A stretch of 10,350 bases of DNA from Bacteroidota bacterium (GTDB lineage Bacteria > Bacteroidota > Bacteroidia > Chitinophagales > Chitinophagaceae): the NCBI GenBank assembly GCA_026391115.1, contig JAPLER010000146.1, positions 1-10,350 of the forward strand, read 5' to 3'. A program made the position numbers and the translations under genes. Every line of letters starts with the position of its first letter. Position 1 is the first letter of the stretch. Below are positions 1 through 6,197 of this stretch, one piece after another. Below the pieces are notes generated by a model. That model was not told where the DNA came from, searched no databases, and was given only the letters and a program-made list of their open reading frames with translations.

Positions 1-402
1 CACATCCTTTAAATCTTTAGCTCCTACTGTAGAAACTGAACCTGTAAGTTCTTTCTTTTTAATGGCTCCACCAAGTCCTGTTTGTACAACTACTTCACCT
101 TCATCATTTACAGCTTCTTTAATTTTTACAGTAACATTATCTCCAGCTTTTACATTAATTTCCTTAATACCAAATCCAGTATGCGATATCTGAAGTTTAT
201 ACTGTTTGGTTTCATCTGGAAGTTTTATAGTAAAATTTCCTTGAGCATCAGTAACTGTACCACGTTTAGTTCCTGCAACAAATACAGATGCATTTGGTAA
301 TGGCTTACCTGTAGAATCGTTTAGTACTTTACCTTTTACTGTACCACTTGTTTGTGCAAACAAAAAATTGCAGCATAAAAGAGCTACAACAATGGCAATC
401 AT
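1..402 (-). CDS. SusC/RagA-family TonB-dependent outer-membrane transporter, N-terminal part only
   Basis: The first 134 codons are present; the gene runs off the left edge of the window. Residues 1-17 form a hydrophobic signal peptide ending FAQ. Residues 20-97 read as a carboxypeptidase-regulatory-like (CarboxypepD_reg) beta-sandwich, with KGKVLNDSTGKPLPNASV, then GTVTDAQGNFTIKLP. Residues 101-134 carry the TonB-box/plug junction (EGEVVVQTG, then KKKELTGSVSTV), which is the SusC/RagA signature. In this family the protein is a 22-strand barrel that imports glycans or peptides with a SusD lipoprotein partner; neither the barrel nor a SusD gene falls in this window, so the substrate is unknown. 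The ATG at 402 is the first possible start, because a TAA lies three codons upstream in frame. The signal peptide lacks the usual basic residues after Met, which is odd. A TAnnTTTG element lies 17 nt upstream. Confidence 0.9.
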   Translation of the reverse strand, partial: MIAIVVALLCCNFLFAQTSGTVKGKVLNDSTGKPLPNASVFVAGTKRGTVTDAQGNFTIKLPDETKQYKLQISHTGFGIKEINVKAGDNVTVKIKEAVNDEGEVVVQTGLGGAIKKKELTGSVSTVGAKDLKDV

Positions 403-419
403 TTTCGTTTTTTAATAAA

Positions 420-453
420 CAAATCTATTTTGTTTTTACGCAAACGATGACAA
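420..453 (-). promoter_or_regulatory. Putative Bacteroidetes-type promoter of the SusC-like gene
   Basis: Read on the minus strand, TAGATTTG (427-420) matches the Bacteroidetes -7 consensus TAnnTTTG. A TTG at 453-451 lies 23 nt further upstream, at the outer limit of the usual -33 spacing. The inferred transcript start would leave a leader of roughly 10-14 nt. No Shine-Dalgarno sequence is visible. Confidence 0.45.
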
Positions 454-508
454 CTAAATACATTAATAAAATCTCTAAAATTCAATACAGTAAAGAGTTA
501 TATGAAAA

Positions 509-1072
509 TTATATTTTTAGCAATTGTTGTATTACTTTACTTACAGGCAAACCCATTACATTGTAAAAATCACCTGTTATACTTTTTATTCCAACTATTC
601 CAATCCATTCTTGAATAGCATATGCACCTGCTTTATCATAAGGTTTATACTCATCTACATAAAATTCAATTTGTTCTTGTGTTAACTGGTGAAACTCAAC
701 ATCAGTAACATCGACAAAAGTTATTTCTGTGTTATTTTGCAAAATTGCTACACCTGTTATAACCTGATGCTTATTACCAGAAAGTTTATTTAGGAAAGAT
801 ATTGCTTCACTCCTATCTTTTGGCTTTCCAATAATTTCGTTATTAATCACAACTATTGTATCAGCAGCAATAATTGGTTTATATTTATCTTGAATTCTAT
901 TGAATACAGCAAGTGCTTTTTCTTTTGCAATATGTATGGGCACTTCTTCGATACTTAAATTATTAGGAAAATGTTCATCGGTGTTGGCGACTATTATCTC
1001 CAGATCAAAATTCGCTGCTTCTAAAAGTTGCTTTCGTCTTGGAGATTGAGAGGCTAAAATGATTTTTTGCAT
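509..1072 (-). CDS. maf: Maf family nucleoside triphosphate pyrophosphatase (dTTP/UTP type)
   Basis: This 187-residue protein has the normal Maf length. The N-terminus has the family motif LASQSPRRKQLL (6-17). AADTIV (69-74) carries the catalytic Asp71, followed by IGKP (81-84) and the TGVAIL strand near 106-111. The substrate loop DKAGAYAIQ (146-154) resembles the YhdE-type loop GSYGIQ rather than the YceF type, so hydrolysis of dTTP and UTP to the monophosphates and pyrophosphate is the best prediction; the enzyme is a cytosolic house-cleaning nucleotidase. The ATG at 1072 directly precedes the motif at the expected distance. It is divergent from rpmE across 149 nt. Only a one-mismatch -7 element (TATTTTTA, 1084-1077) was found upstream. 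The downstream SusC-like gene begins 106 nt later and has its own promoter candidate, so the two are probably not one operon. Confidence 0.93.
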   Translation of the reverse strand: MQKIILASQSPRRKQLLEAANFDLEIIVANTDEHFPNNLSIEEVPIHIAKEKALAVFNRIQDKYKPIIAADTIVVINNEIIGKPKDRSEAISFLNKLSGNKHQVITGVAILQNNTEITFVDVTDVEFHQLTQEQIEFYVDEYKPYDKAGAYAIQEWIGIVGIKSITGDFYNVMGLPVSKVIQQLLKI

Positions 1073-1158
1073 ATTGTAAAAATAGAATTATATACATTTT
1101 AGCACTAAGAAATTGTAGTGTTTTCTAAAAAAAATATATTCACTTAACTTGTCAACAC

Positions 1159-1166
1159 TATATTTG
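1159..1166 (+). promoter_or_regulatory. -7 promoter element of rpmE
   Basis: TATATTTG matches TAnnTTTG exactly and is followed by CAGCCTT, the same continuation seen at the queA promoter (8089-8099). No convincing TTTG at -33 was found at the usual distance. The inferred start near 1170 gives a leader of about 50 nt, long enough for the hairpin at 1185-1204. Confidence 0.5.
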
Positions 1167-1184
1167 CAGCCTTAATTAATTAAA

Positions 1185-1204
1185 TGTACGGCAAAATCCG
1201 TGCA
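1185..1204 (+). promoter_or_regulatory. Hairpin in the rpmE leader, possible L31 autoregulatory site
   Basis: TGTACGG (1185-1191) pairs with CCGTGCA (1198-1204), including one U-G pair, around a CAAAAT loop. It is a GC-rich stem in an otherwise A/T stretch and lies 17 nt before the rpmE ATG. Structured L31 leaders that bind the protein are known in several other phyla; assigning that role here is inference. Confidence 0.35.
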
Positions 1205-1221
1205 GCCTAAAACAAATTCAT

Positions 1222-1476
1222 ATGCAAAAAGGTATCCATCCAGAAAATTATCGTTTCGTTGTATTTAAAGATATGAGTAACGGAACTTCATTTTTAAGCA
1301 AATCAACAGCAGCATCTAAAGAAACCATTAAGTGGGAAGATGGTAACGAATATCCAGTAATTAAATTGGAGATTTCAAATACATCTCATCCATTTTACAC
1401 TGGTAAAAATGTATTGGTTGACACTGCAGGACGTATTGATAAATTCAAGAAACGTTACGCAAAAAAAGAAGGATAA
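1222..1476 (+). CDS. rpmE: 50S ribosomal protein L31, type B (zinc-independent)
   Basis: The 84-residue product starts MQKGIHPENYRFVVFKDM and contains the family block LEISNTSHPFYTGK (about 49-62) and VDTAGRIDKFKKRY near the C-terminus. There are no cysteines at all, so this is the C-minus form that does not bind zinc; in bacteria with both forms it replaces the zinc form during zinc shortage, but Bacteroidota often have only this type. L31 sits on the large subunit and bridges to the small subunit head. The start fits the normal length. It is monocistronic: a leader with a hairpin precedes it and a strong terminator follows 21 nt after the stop. The neighbours maf (divergent) and phnA (convergent) are on the other strand. 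Confidence 0.96.
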   Translation: MQKGIHPENYRFVVFKDMSNGTSFLSKSTAASKETIKWEDGNEYPVIKLEISNTSHPFYTGKNVLVDTAGRIDKFKKRYAKKEG

Positions 1477-1497
1477 TTCAAGAAATCATCTTATTAC

Positions 1498-1529
1498 AAA
1501 AAAGCCACCAACGCATTGGTGGCTTTTTT
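1498..1529. terminator. Bidirectional terminator between rpmE and phnA
   Basis: A perfect 14-bp inverted repeat (arms 1498-1511 and 1516-1529, loop CGCA) has a GCCACCAA core flanked by A6 on one side and T6 on the other. It therefore gives a GC stem plus U-run on both strands. It lies 21 nt after the rpmE stop and 8 nt after the phnA stop, so it can end both convergent transcripts. Confidence 0.9.
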
Positions 1530-1537
1530 ATTTGTCA

Positions 1538-2110
1538 TTAGCTAGATTTTCTTACATATTTTGTAAGAATTACAATAGTGTCTCCTCCAATTTTGCCTTC
1601 AATTTGTTCGGCATTATCTGGCACCAATCTTATTTTTCTTACTATGGTTCCTTTGGGTGCAATAAAATTCGCTCCTTTTACATTTAGGTTCTGGGTAAGA
1701 ATAACAGTATCGCCAGTTTCTAATACAACCCCATAACTGTCTTTGTGTATTATTTTACTAGCTTCTAATGCTTCTTCAGCATTTGCCCACTCAATTAATT
1801 GTTCGTCTAAATACACCGTATCCAATGTGTCCATTGCCCAACTCTGTGCATTTATTTTATTTAAAATTTTATAAGAAAGCACTTGAACAGATGGCACTTC
1901 GCTCCAAATACTACCTGTTAAGCAACGCCAATGATTGGTATCGGTAAAGTTGTTGCTGTTAATTTGATTGAAACAAGTATTGCACAATACCACTTGATTT
2001 TCTGGCAATTCATCCACTTTGGGTGGAATAGTATAAACTTGAAATGAATCAGCTTTTTGGCTACATAGCTCGCAACTATCATTGCATCTGTTTTGTAATG
2101 TTGGGGTCAT
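1538..2110 (-). CDS. phnA: PhnA/YjdM-family zinc-ribbon protein
   Basis: The 190-residue product has the two-part PhnA/YjdM design. The N-terminus holds a zinc ribbon with C13-x2-C16 and C43-x2-C46. The C-terminal PhnA domain (about 124-189) reads DSYGVVLETGDTVIL, NLNVKGANF, KGTIVRKIRLV, then GGDTIVILTKYVRK. It is longer than E. coli YjdM because of a middle insert of about 60 residues (roughly 55-115). Despite the name, the family is not needed for phosphonate use and its molecular role is not established. The gene starts 36 nt after the stop of the serine hydrolase on the same strand, but TAnnTTTG lies exactly 5 nt before its ATG, so it may be transcribed alone, almost without a leader. It ends at a shared terminator. 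Confidence 0.88.
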   Translation of the reverse strand: MTPTLQNRCNDSCELCSQKADSFQVYTIPPKVDELPENQVVLCNTCFNQINSNNFTDTNHWRCLTGSIWSEVPSVQVLSYKILNKINAQSWAMDTLDTVYLDEQLIEWANAEEALEASKIIHKDSYGVVLETGDTVILTQNLNVKGANFIAPKGTIVRKIRLVPDNAEQIEGKIGGDTIVILTKYVRKSS

Positions 2111-2115
2111 AGCTA

Positions 2116-2142
2116 CAAAGTTATATGCAGGTACTTTGCAAA
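2116..2142 (-). promoter_or_regulatory. Putative promoter of phnA, directly against the start codon
   Basis: On the minus strand TAACTTTG (2123-2116) matches TAnnTTTG, and TTTG (2142-2139) lies 15 nt upstream, slightly short of the usual 17-23 nt. Only five bases separate the element from the phnA ATG, so a transcript starting here would be leaderless or nearly so. Confidence 0.45.
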
Positions 2143-2146
2143 CTGC

Positions 2147-3661
2147 TTAATTTATTTTCTTGAAAGTATATGCATCAAATTCAATAAAGTCGCTCACCTT
2201 AATATCTATACTTTTTACTTTTCTTTCTTTGATATTAAACTTGGTTTTGAATACGCCATACATAATAGGGTTAAAGGTGATTAACCATTCATCGTTATCC
2301 ATATACTGCATAGTAGCAGTAAGGTTTTTATGGCCTTTGAAATTTATTTTTAAATCATTTTGCTGTGCAGTAATTTCAATTTTGCCATATAGCTGATTAT
2401 TATAAATGCCTTGGTAACTGCTTAACGCCAAAGCAGGCTTTTTATTTACTATTCTTGCTTTCCAGTTATTGATTTCATTTTGTTGTTCATTAATTTCTTT
2501 GAAGTGTGCTTCTAGTTTTTGTTTACTTCTGTTTACATAAGGCACATCTAAATAAGCATCGAGGATTTGCAAACGCAACATCTCAAAAAAATTCTGATTA
2601 TCATTATTTGTAAGAATGCTAATGCCTAAGTTTAATTCTGGTACAAAACAAGTATTGGTTACAAAACCATCGGCACCGCCTGTATGATTGAATATTTGCT
2701 TGCATTGATAATCGCTCATAAATACCCCTAAACCGTAACCATTAAAGTGTGTGGTATTTTTTTTTCTGCTGCTGATGGGCGTAATCATATCTCTGGTTTT
2801 GGCAATAACTTGCCAAGGTAAAATTTGTTGATTGTTGTATCGTCCACTATCTAATTGCATCAGCAACCAATGACTTAAATCGTTAACACAACTTACCATA
2901 CTTGTTGCTGGTGCCATATTATCAATTTTGTCAAAAGGAATTTGAACAAGTTGCCCAGCAAATGAATTGGTATATGGATAAGCTATATTGTCAAAAGATT
3001 CCATACCAGCAGTTAAAGTTTGGGTTTTTGTCATATTGAGTGGCAATACCAAACTGTCTAAAATATATTGTTCCCAGGTTTTATGAGTTACTTTTTCTAT
3101 CACTTCTCCAGCAGTTAAAAAACAACTGTTGCAATAGCCATAGCTTGCCCTAAAACCATTTGCTGGCTTTAGGTAACGCATTTTGTACATTACTTCTTTT
3201 CTGGTTAATGCACTGTTCCAAAAAGTAAAATCTCCTTGAAAAGTTTTTGTGCCTAAATGATGCCCAAGCATATCTTTTATAGTTACCAAACTAGTGGTAT
3301 TATTATCGTACAATTTAAATTCAGGAAAATATTTTATGATTTTATCATCTAAAGAAAGTTGTTTATTATAATCTAATTGAGCCAATGCTGTACCAGTAAA
3401 TAGTTTGCTATTACTGGCAATAATGAATTTTGTATTTTCATCTACTGGTTCTTGTGATTCAATATTTTTAACACCAAAGCCTTTCATTATAACCACATTA
3501 CCATCGTGTACAATTGTTATTGCCAAGCCAGGTATGTTCCAATCTTTAATTCCTTGTTTAATGTATGTGTCTAAGCTATCTTTTACAAATGCAGGCTGTG
3601 CTGTAGCTGCAGTTATGGTTAGTAGAAAAGAAAAACTTAAAAAAGCTAGATGTTTTTTCAT
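2147..3661 (-). CDS. Secreted serine hydrolase of the beta-lactamase class C / penicillin-binding fold
   Basis: This 504-residue protein begins with a signal peptide (1-21, ending ATAQ), so it is exported. The serine hydrolase domain covers about 25-370. It has the SxxK motif S83-N-S-K86 with the nucleophile Ser83, a Y176-C-N178 motif in the YxN position, and H326-T-G-G in the place of KTG. The C-terminal part (about 400-504, with YQGIYNNQLYGKIEI) resembles the DUF3471 lipocalin-like domain often fused to these enzymes. Such proteins include D-alanyl-D-alanine carboxypeptidases, D-aminopeptidases and esterases; true beta-lactam hydrolysis is not implied and the substrate cannot be read from the sequence. 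The ATG at 3661 gives a well-formed signal peptide. It is divergent from the beta-barrel gene across 80 nt, and phnA follows in the same direction 36 nt downstream. Confidence 0.88.
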   Translation of the reverse strand: MKKHLAFLSFSFLLTITAATAQPAFVKDSLDTYIKQGIKDWNIPGLAITIVHDGNVVIMKGFGVKNIESQEPVDENTKFIIASNSKLFTGTALAQLDYNKQLSLDDKIIKYFPEFKLYDNNTTSLVTIKDMLGHHLGTKTFQGDFTFWNSALTRKEVMYKMRYLKPANGFRASYGYCNSCFLTAGEVIEKVTHKTWEQYILDSLVLPLNMTKTQTLTAGMESFDNIAYPYTNSFAGQLVQIPFDKIDNMAPATSMVSCVNDLSHWLLMQLDSGRYNNQQILPWQVIAKTRDMITPISSRKKNTTHFNGYGLGVFMSDYQCKQIFNHTGGADGFVTNTCFVPELNLGISILTNNDNQNFFEMLRLQILDAYLDVPYVNRSKQKLEAHFKEINEQQNEINNWKARIVNKKPALALSSYQGIYNNQLYGKIEITAQQNDLKINFKGHKNLTATMQYMDNDEWLITFNPIMYGVFKTKFNIKERKVKSIDIKVSDFIEFDAYTFKKIN

Positions 3662-3741
3662 AAAAAAATTTAGTGAGACCCCATTTAAAATAAAATTGGC
3701 ATTATTTTTTATAGCGTATGTATAACAAAATGTAAAACGTT

Positions 3742-4311
3742 ATGAAAAAGATTCTTATTGTATTATGTGTATTTTGTTTTAGCAATCAAATAACAAATGC
3801 ACAAGATTTTAAAGTAGGTTTAAAGGCTGGAGCCAATTTTACTAAAGTAGATGGAGCTTCTTTAAAAAATGAATTTAAACTCAATTATCACGCTGGTGTT
3901 TTTTTTGAGTTAGAGTTAAACAAAAAAATTGGATTACAGCCCGAAGTATTATTGTCTCAAAGCGAGGCTCAGTATATTAACAATGGCGTTATAACTTATC
4001 CCAATACAAGTTACAAACTCAATTATCTTAATATTCCTATTCTATTAAAATATAAAATTGGCAAAATAGTAGTCTTAAACGTTGGACCTCAGTATAGCAT
4101 TTTAATTAACAAAAACGATGACTTTGCAGGTACTGGTGTTAAAGCTTTTAAAGAGGGGGATTTTGCAATGGTAGGTGGCATACAACTTAACTTTAAATAC
4201 TTAAGATTTTATGGTAGATACAATATTGGATTAAACAATATTAACGATATTAATAGCAGCGAAAATTGGAAAAGTCAGCAACTGCAAGTTGGTTTAGGTT
4301 TTAGATTTTAG
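3742..4311 (+). CDS. Small outer-membrane beta-barrel protein (PorT/OMP_b-brl_2-like)
   Basis: The 189-residue protein has a signal peptide (MKKILIVLCVFCFSNQITNAQ, cleavage about 20/21) followed by FKVGLKAGANFTKV, the typical opening of the Bacteroidota outer-membrane beta-barrel domain. Alternating hydrophobic/polar strands follow (YHAGVFFELEL, IGLQPEVLLSQ, YLNIPILLKYKIG, VLNVGPQYSIL, FAMVGGIQLNF, LRFYGRYNIGLNN), and it ends LQVGLGFRF with a terminal aromatic residue as expected for BAM-dependent insertion. This suggests an eight-strand barrel in the outer membrane. No partner or ligand can be inferred; it lies alone between the divergent serine hydrolase and its own terminator. No TAnnTTTG element was found before it. 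Confidence 0.85.
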   Translation: MKKILIVLCVFCFSNQITNAQDFKVGLKAGANFTKVDGASLKNEFKLNYHAGVFFELELNKKIGLQPEVLLSQSEAQYINNGVITYPNTSYKLNYLNIPILLKYKIGKIVVLNVGPQYSILINKNDDFAGTGVKAFKEGDFAMVGGIQLNFKYLRFYGRYNIGLNNINDINSSENWKSQQLQVGLGFRF

Positions 4312-4339
4312 ATTTCAAGAGGTGTTTTTTGATGAATCG

Positions 4340-4374
4340 AAAAGTCAGTAAACATATAGTTTACTGGCTTTTTT
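4340..4374 (+). terminator. Terminator of the beta-barrel gene
   Basis: Arms 4340-4353 and 4359-4372 (AAAAGTCAGTAAAC against GTTTACTGGCTTTT, one U-G pair) enclose an ATATA loop, with the T-run continuing to 4374. It starts 28 nt after the stop codon. Confidence 0.85.
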
Positions 4375-4433
4375 GATTAAAGGAAATCGTTTTTAAATTA
4401 TACATATTAAAATTATTACAACCTCAATAGTTT

Positions 4434-4441
4434 TACTTTTG
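4434..4441 (+). promoter_or_regulatory. -7 promoter element of mqnE, 5 nt from the ATG
   Basis: TACTTTTG matches TAnnTTTG and is separated from the ATG at 4447 by only CAAAA. No TTTG was found at the -33 distance. If active, the transcript begins at or within a few bases of the start codon. Confidence 0.45.
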
Positions 4442-4446
4442 CAAAA

Positions 4447-5592
4447 ATGAATTTTATGAACAATGTATTGAGTTTGTTAGAAGATACTAAAGACAGAGAA
4501 TTATTGAAAATTGCTGAAAAAATAGTTAACAGTGAAAGAATTTCTGAAGAAGATGGTGTTACACTTTTTGAAAAAGGCACTTTGGGTTACTTAGGCACTC
4601 TAGCAAATTTTGTAAGAGAATCTAAGCACGGTGACAATACTTATTTTAATAGAAATTTTCATATTGAGCCAACAAATGTTTGCGTATTCAGTTGCAACTT
4701 TTGTTCCTATTCTAAACTATATGCAAAAAGAGATGAAGGCTGGGAATTAAGCGTTGAACAAATGATGCATATTGTAAAAAAATACGACAATCAACCCGTA
4801 ACAGAAGTGCATATTGTGGGTGGTGTGCATCCAAAAATGACACTGGAGTTTTTTGTTGATTTATTAAAGCAAATAAAATCACATAGACCAGAATTACACA
4901 TTAAAGGTTTTACACCTGTTGAGTTGGATTATATGTTTAAAAAGGCAAAATTATCTGTAGAAGAAGGAATGGCATTATTACATCAATCTGGATTAGATAG
5001 CTTGCCTGGTGGCGGTGCTGAAATTTTCCATCCAGAAGTAAGAGAACAAATTTGTGCTGATAAAGTTGATGCTAATGGCTGGTTACATATCCATAAAGCT
5101 GCTCATAATTTAGGTATGCACAGCAATGCAACAATGCTTTATGGACACATAGAAAAATATTGGCATAGAATAGACCATATGGAAAGACTACGCCAATTAC
5201 AAGATGAAACTAAAGGTTTTAATACATTTATTCCTTTAAAGTTTAGAAACAAAGACAATGATATGAGCCATATTGCAGAAAGTAGTGTAATAGAAGATCT
5301 AAAAGTTTATGCAATTGGCAGATTATATCTAGATAATTTTAATCATATAAAAGCATATTGGCCAATGCTTGGCAGACACAATGCTCAACTAACTTTAAAC
5401 TTTGGTGTAAACGATATTGATGGAACAATTGATGATACTACAAAAATTTATAGTATGGCAGGTAGTGAAGAACAAACGCCAGCAATGACAACAAAAGAGT
5501 TGGTTACACTAATTAAACAAGCCAATAGAAAACCAATTGAAAGAGATACTTTATATAAAGTGATTAATGATTTTAGTGTTATAGAAGCTTAA
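4447..5592 (+). CDS. mqnE: Aminodeoxyfutalosine synthase (radical SAM enzyme of menaquinone synthesis)
   Basis: The 381-residue protein is a radical SAM enzyme with the cluster motif C79-x3-C83-x2-C86 inside HIEPTNVCVFSCNFCSYSK. Downstream blocks VHIVGGVHPKM (121-131), HIKGFTPVELDYM (151-163), LPGGGAEIF (186-194) and HKAAHNLGMHSNATMLYGHIE (216-236) are typical of the MqnE/MqnC/CofH group. The GGVHP and HIKGFTPVE forms fit MqnE, which joins the carboxyvinyl ether of chorismate-derived 3-[(1-carboxyvinyl)oxy]benzoate to S-adenosylmethionine, giving aminodeoxyfutalosine. The host thus makes menaquinone by the futalosine route. No other mqn gene is in the window. The start at 4447 gives the normal N-terminus, but a second ATG (codon 4, 4456) is possible if the 5' end lies downstream. 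It has its own terminator. Confidence 0.92.
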   Translation: MNFMNNVLSLLEDTKDRELLKIAEKIVNSERISEEDGVTLFEKGTLGYLGTLANFVRESKHGDNTYFNRNFHIEPTNVCVFSCNFCSYSKLYAKRDEGWELSVEQMMHIVKKYDNQPVTEVHIVGGVHPKMTLEFFVDLLKQIKSHRPELHIKGFTPVELDYMFKKAKLSVEEGMALLHQSGLDSLPGGGAEIFHPEVREQICADKVDANGWLHIHKAAHNLGMHSNATMLYGHIEKYWHRIDHMERLRQLQDETKGFNTFIPLKFRNKDNDMSHIAESSVIEDLKVYAIGRLYLDNFNHIKAYWPMLGRHNAQLTLNFGVNDIDGTIDDTTKIYSMAGSEEQTPAMTTKELVTLIKQANRKPIERDTLYKVINDFSVIEA

Positions 5593-5610
5593 GTAAAGCA
5601 AATTCCAAAT

Positions 5611-5653
5611 CACAAAATAGCCTTGTAATATTTGATTACAAGGCTATTTTGTG
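5611..5653. terminator. Long palindromic terminator between mqnE and ytxJ
   Basis: A perfect 19-bp inverted repeat (arms 5611-5629 and 5635-5653, loop ATTTG) with core AATAGCCTTGTAAT and A/T runs on the outer arms. It lies 18 nt after the mqnE stop and 5 nt after the ytxJ stop and can act in both directions. Confidence 0.87.
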
Positions 5654-5658
5654 TTTAC

Positions 5659-5985
5659 TCATTTTATGTTATCAATGATGTCTTCAAAGTAAATACTGCT
5701 ATGGCTTTCATCATAAATACATTCGCCATTCTTTATCAATAATACTTGTGGTGACTCGTGATGAACGTTAAATTTTTCTGCTATTAAATTAGAAATATCT
5801 CTATTTGAAATAACATCCAAATAATAAAAATCACATTCATCATTGTCAAACTTATCTATTCTATTTTTTGCAACAGAACTAATGCTACATCTAGTACTAT
5901 GCTTAAAAATAATTTGAGGTTGCTTGTACGAAAGAGTAACCAAATTCTCCAATTCGGCACTAGCTGTTAAATTTTTCCAGTTCAT
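5659..5985 (-). CDS. ytxJ: YtxJ-family bacilliredoxin-like protein
   Basis: Starting at the ATG at 5985 the product is 108 residues with a thioredoxin-like fold. KQPQIIFKHSTRCSIS (21-36) contains the single redox Cys33 in the family position, FYYLDVISNRDISNLIAEKF (53-72) follows, and SPQVLLIKNGECIYDESHSSI (78-98) carries the cis-Pro79 loop. Members are monothiol bacilliredoxins thought to remove bacillithiol from protein cysteines in the cytosol; activity here is inferred from the family. The frame stays open up to 6057, giving 24 more residues, but these overlap the lipoprotein gene in another frame and do not fit the family, whose members begin MNWKxL. AGAGGA lies 9 nt before the chosen ATG, an unusual Shine-Dalgarno-like match for this phylum. 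It is probably co-transcribed with the lipoprotein gene 4 nt upstream. Confidence 0.88.
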   Translation of the reverse strand: MNWKNLTASAELENLVTLSYKQPQIIFKHSTRCSISSVAKNRIDKFDNDECDFYYLDVISNRDISNLIAEKFNVHHESPQVLLIKNGECIYDESHSSIYFEDIIDNIK

Positions 5986-5989
5986 ATTT

Positions 5990-6106
5990 TTATCCTCTAA
6001 AATATCTTGGATTTGTTGTAGGACATCCACTTCTTCTAGATGAACAAGAAGATACAATTGTTGAAACCAAAACTGCCAATACTAATATTGCTAATAACTT
6101 TTTCAT
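5990..6106 (-). CDS. Small lipoprotein of 38 residues
   Basis: The ATG at 6106 opens a frame of 38 codons: MKKLLAILVLAVLVSTIVSS, then Cys21, then SSRRSGCPTTNPRYFRG and TAA. The basic n-region, hydrophobic core and VSSC lipobox are those of a lipoprotein, so Cys21 should be lipidated by signal peptidase II processing, leaving an 18-residue mature peptide with a second Cys28 and the tail CPTTNPRYFRG. It is too short for default gene finding. It ends 4 nt before the ytxJ ATG, and its last codons AGA GGA also form the Shine-Dalgarno-like site for ytxJ, which suggests translational coupling. I do not recognise a named family. The pairing with a thiol-repair protein and the spare cysteine may be linked, but that is speculation. 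The membrane in which it resides cannot be told. Confidence 0.78.
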   Translation of the reverse strand: MKKLLAILVLAVLVSTIVSSCSSRRSGCPTTNPRYFRG

Positions 6107-6197
6107 AATTTTTCTTATTTTACAAAATAAAGATACCATTTTTATTGAAAACGCTGCCTGAGGTTAAAAAATTGTGATAATTTTAATATTTATTCTA

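Noticed and set aside
1077..1084. TATTTTTA before maf as a -7 promoter element.
   Set aside because: It lacks the final G of TAnnTTTG and has no -33 partner.
2147..3661. A true beta-lactamase resistance gene.
   Set aside because: The SxxK fold is shared with many peptidases and esterases, and the DUF3471-like tail and genomic setting do not indicate resistance.
3685..3700. A 16-nt exact repeat TTAAAATAAAATTGGC, also at 6809-6824.
   Set aside because: It is low-complexity A/T sequence; the second copy belongs to the pdhB terminator, and the first has no matching hairpin. Chance is likely in such AT-rich DNA.
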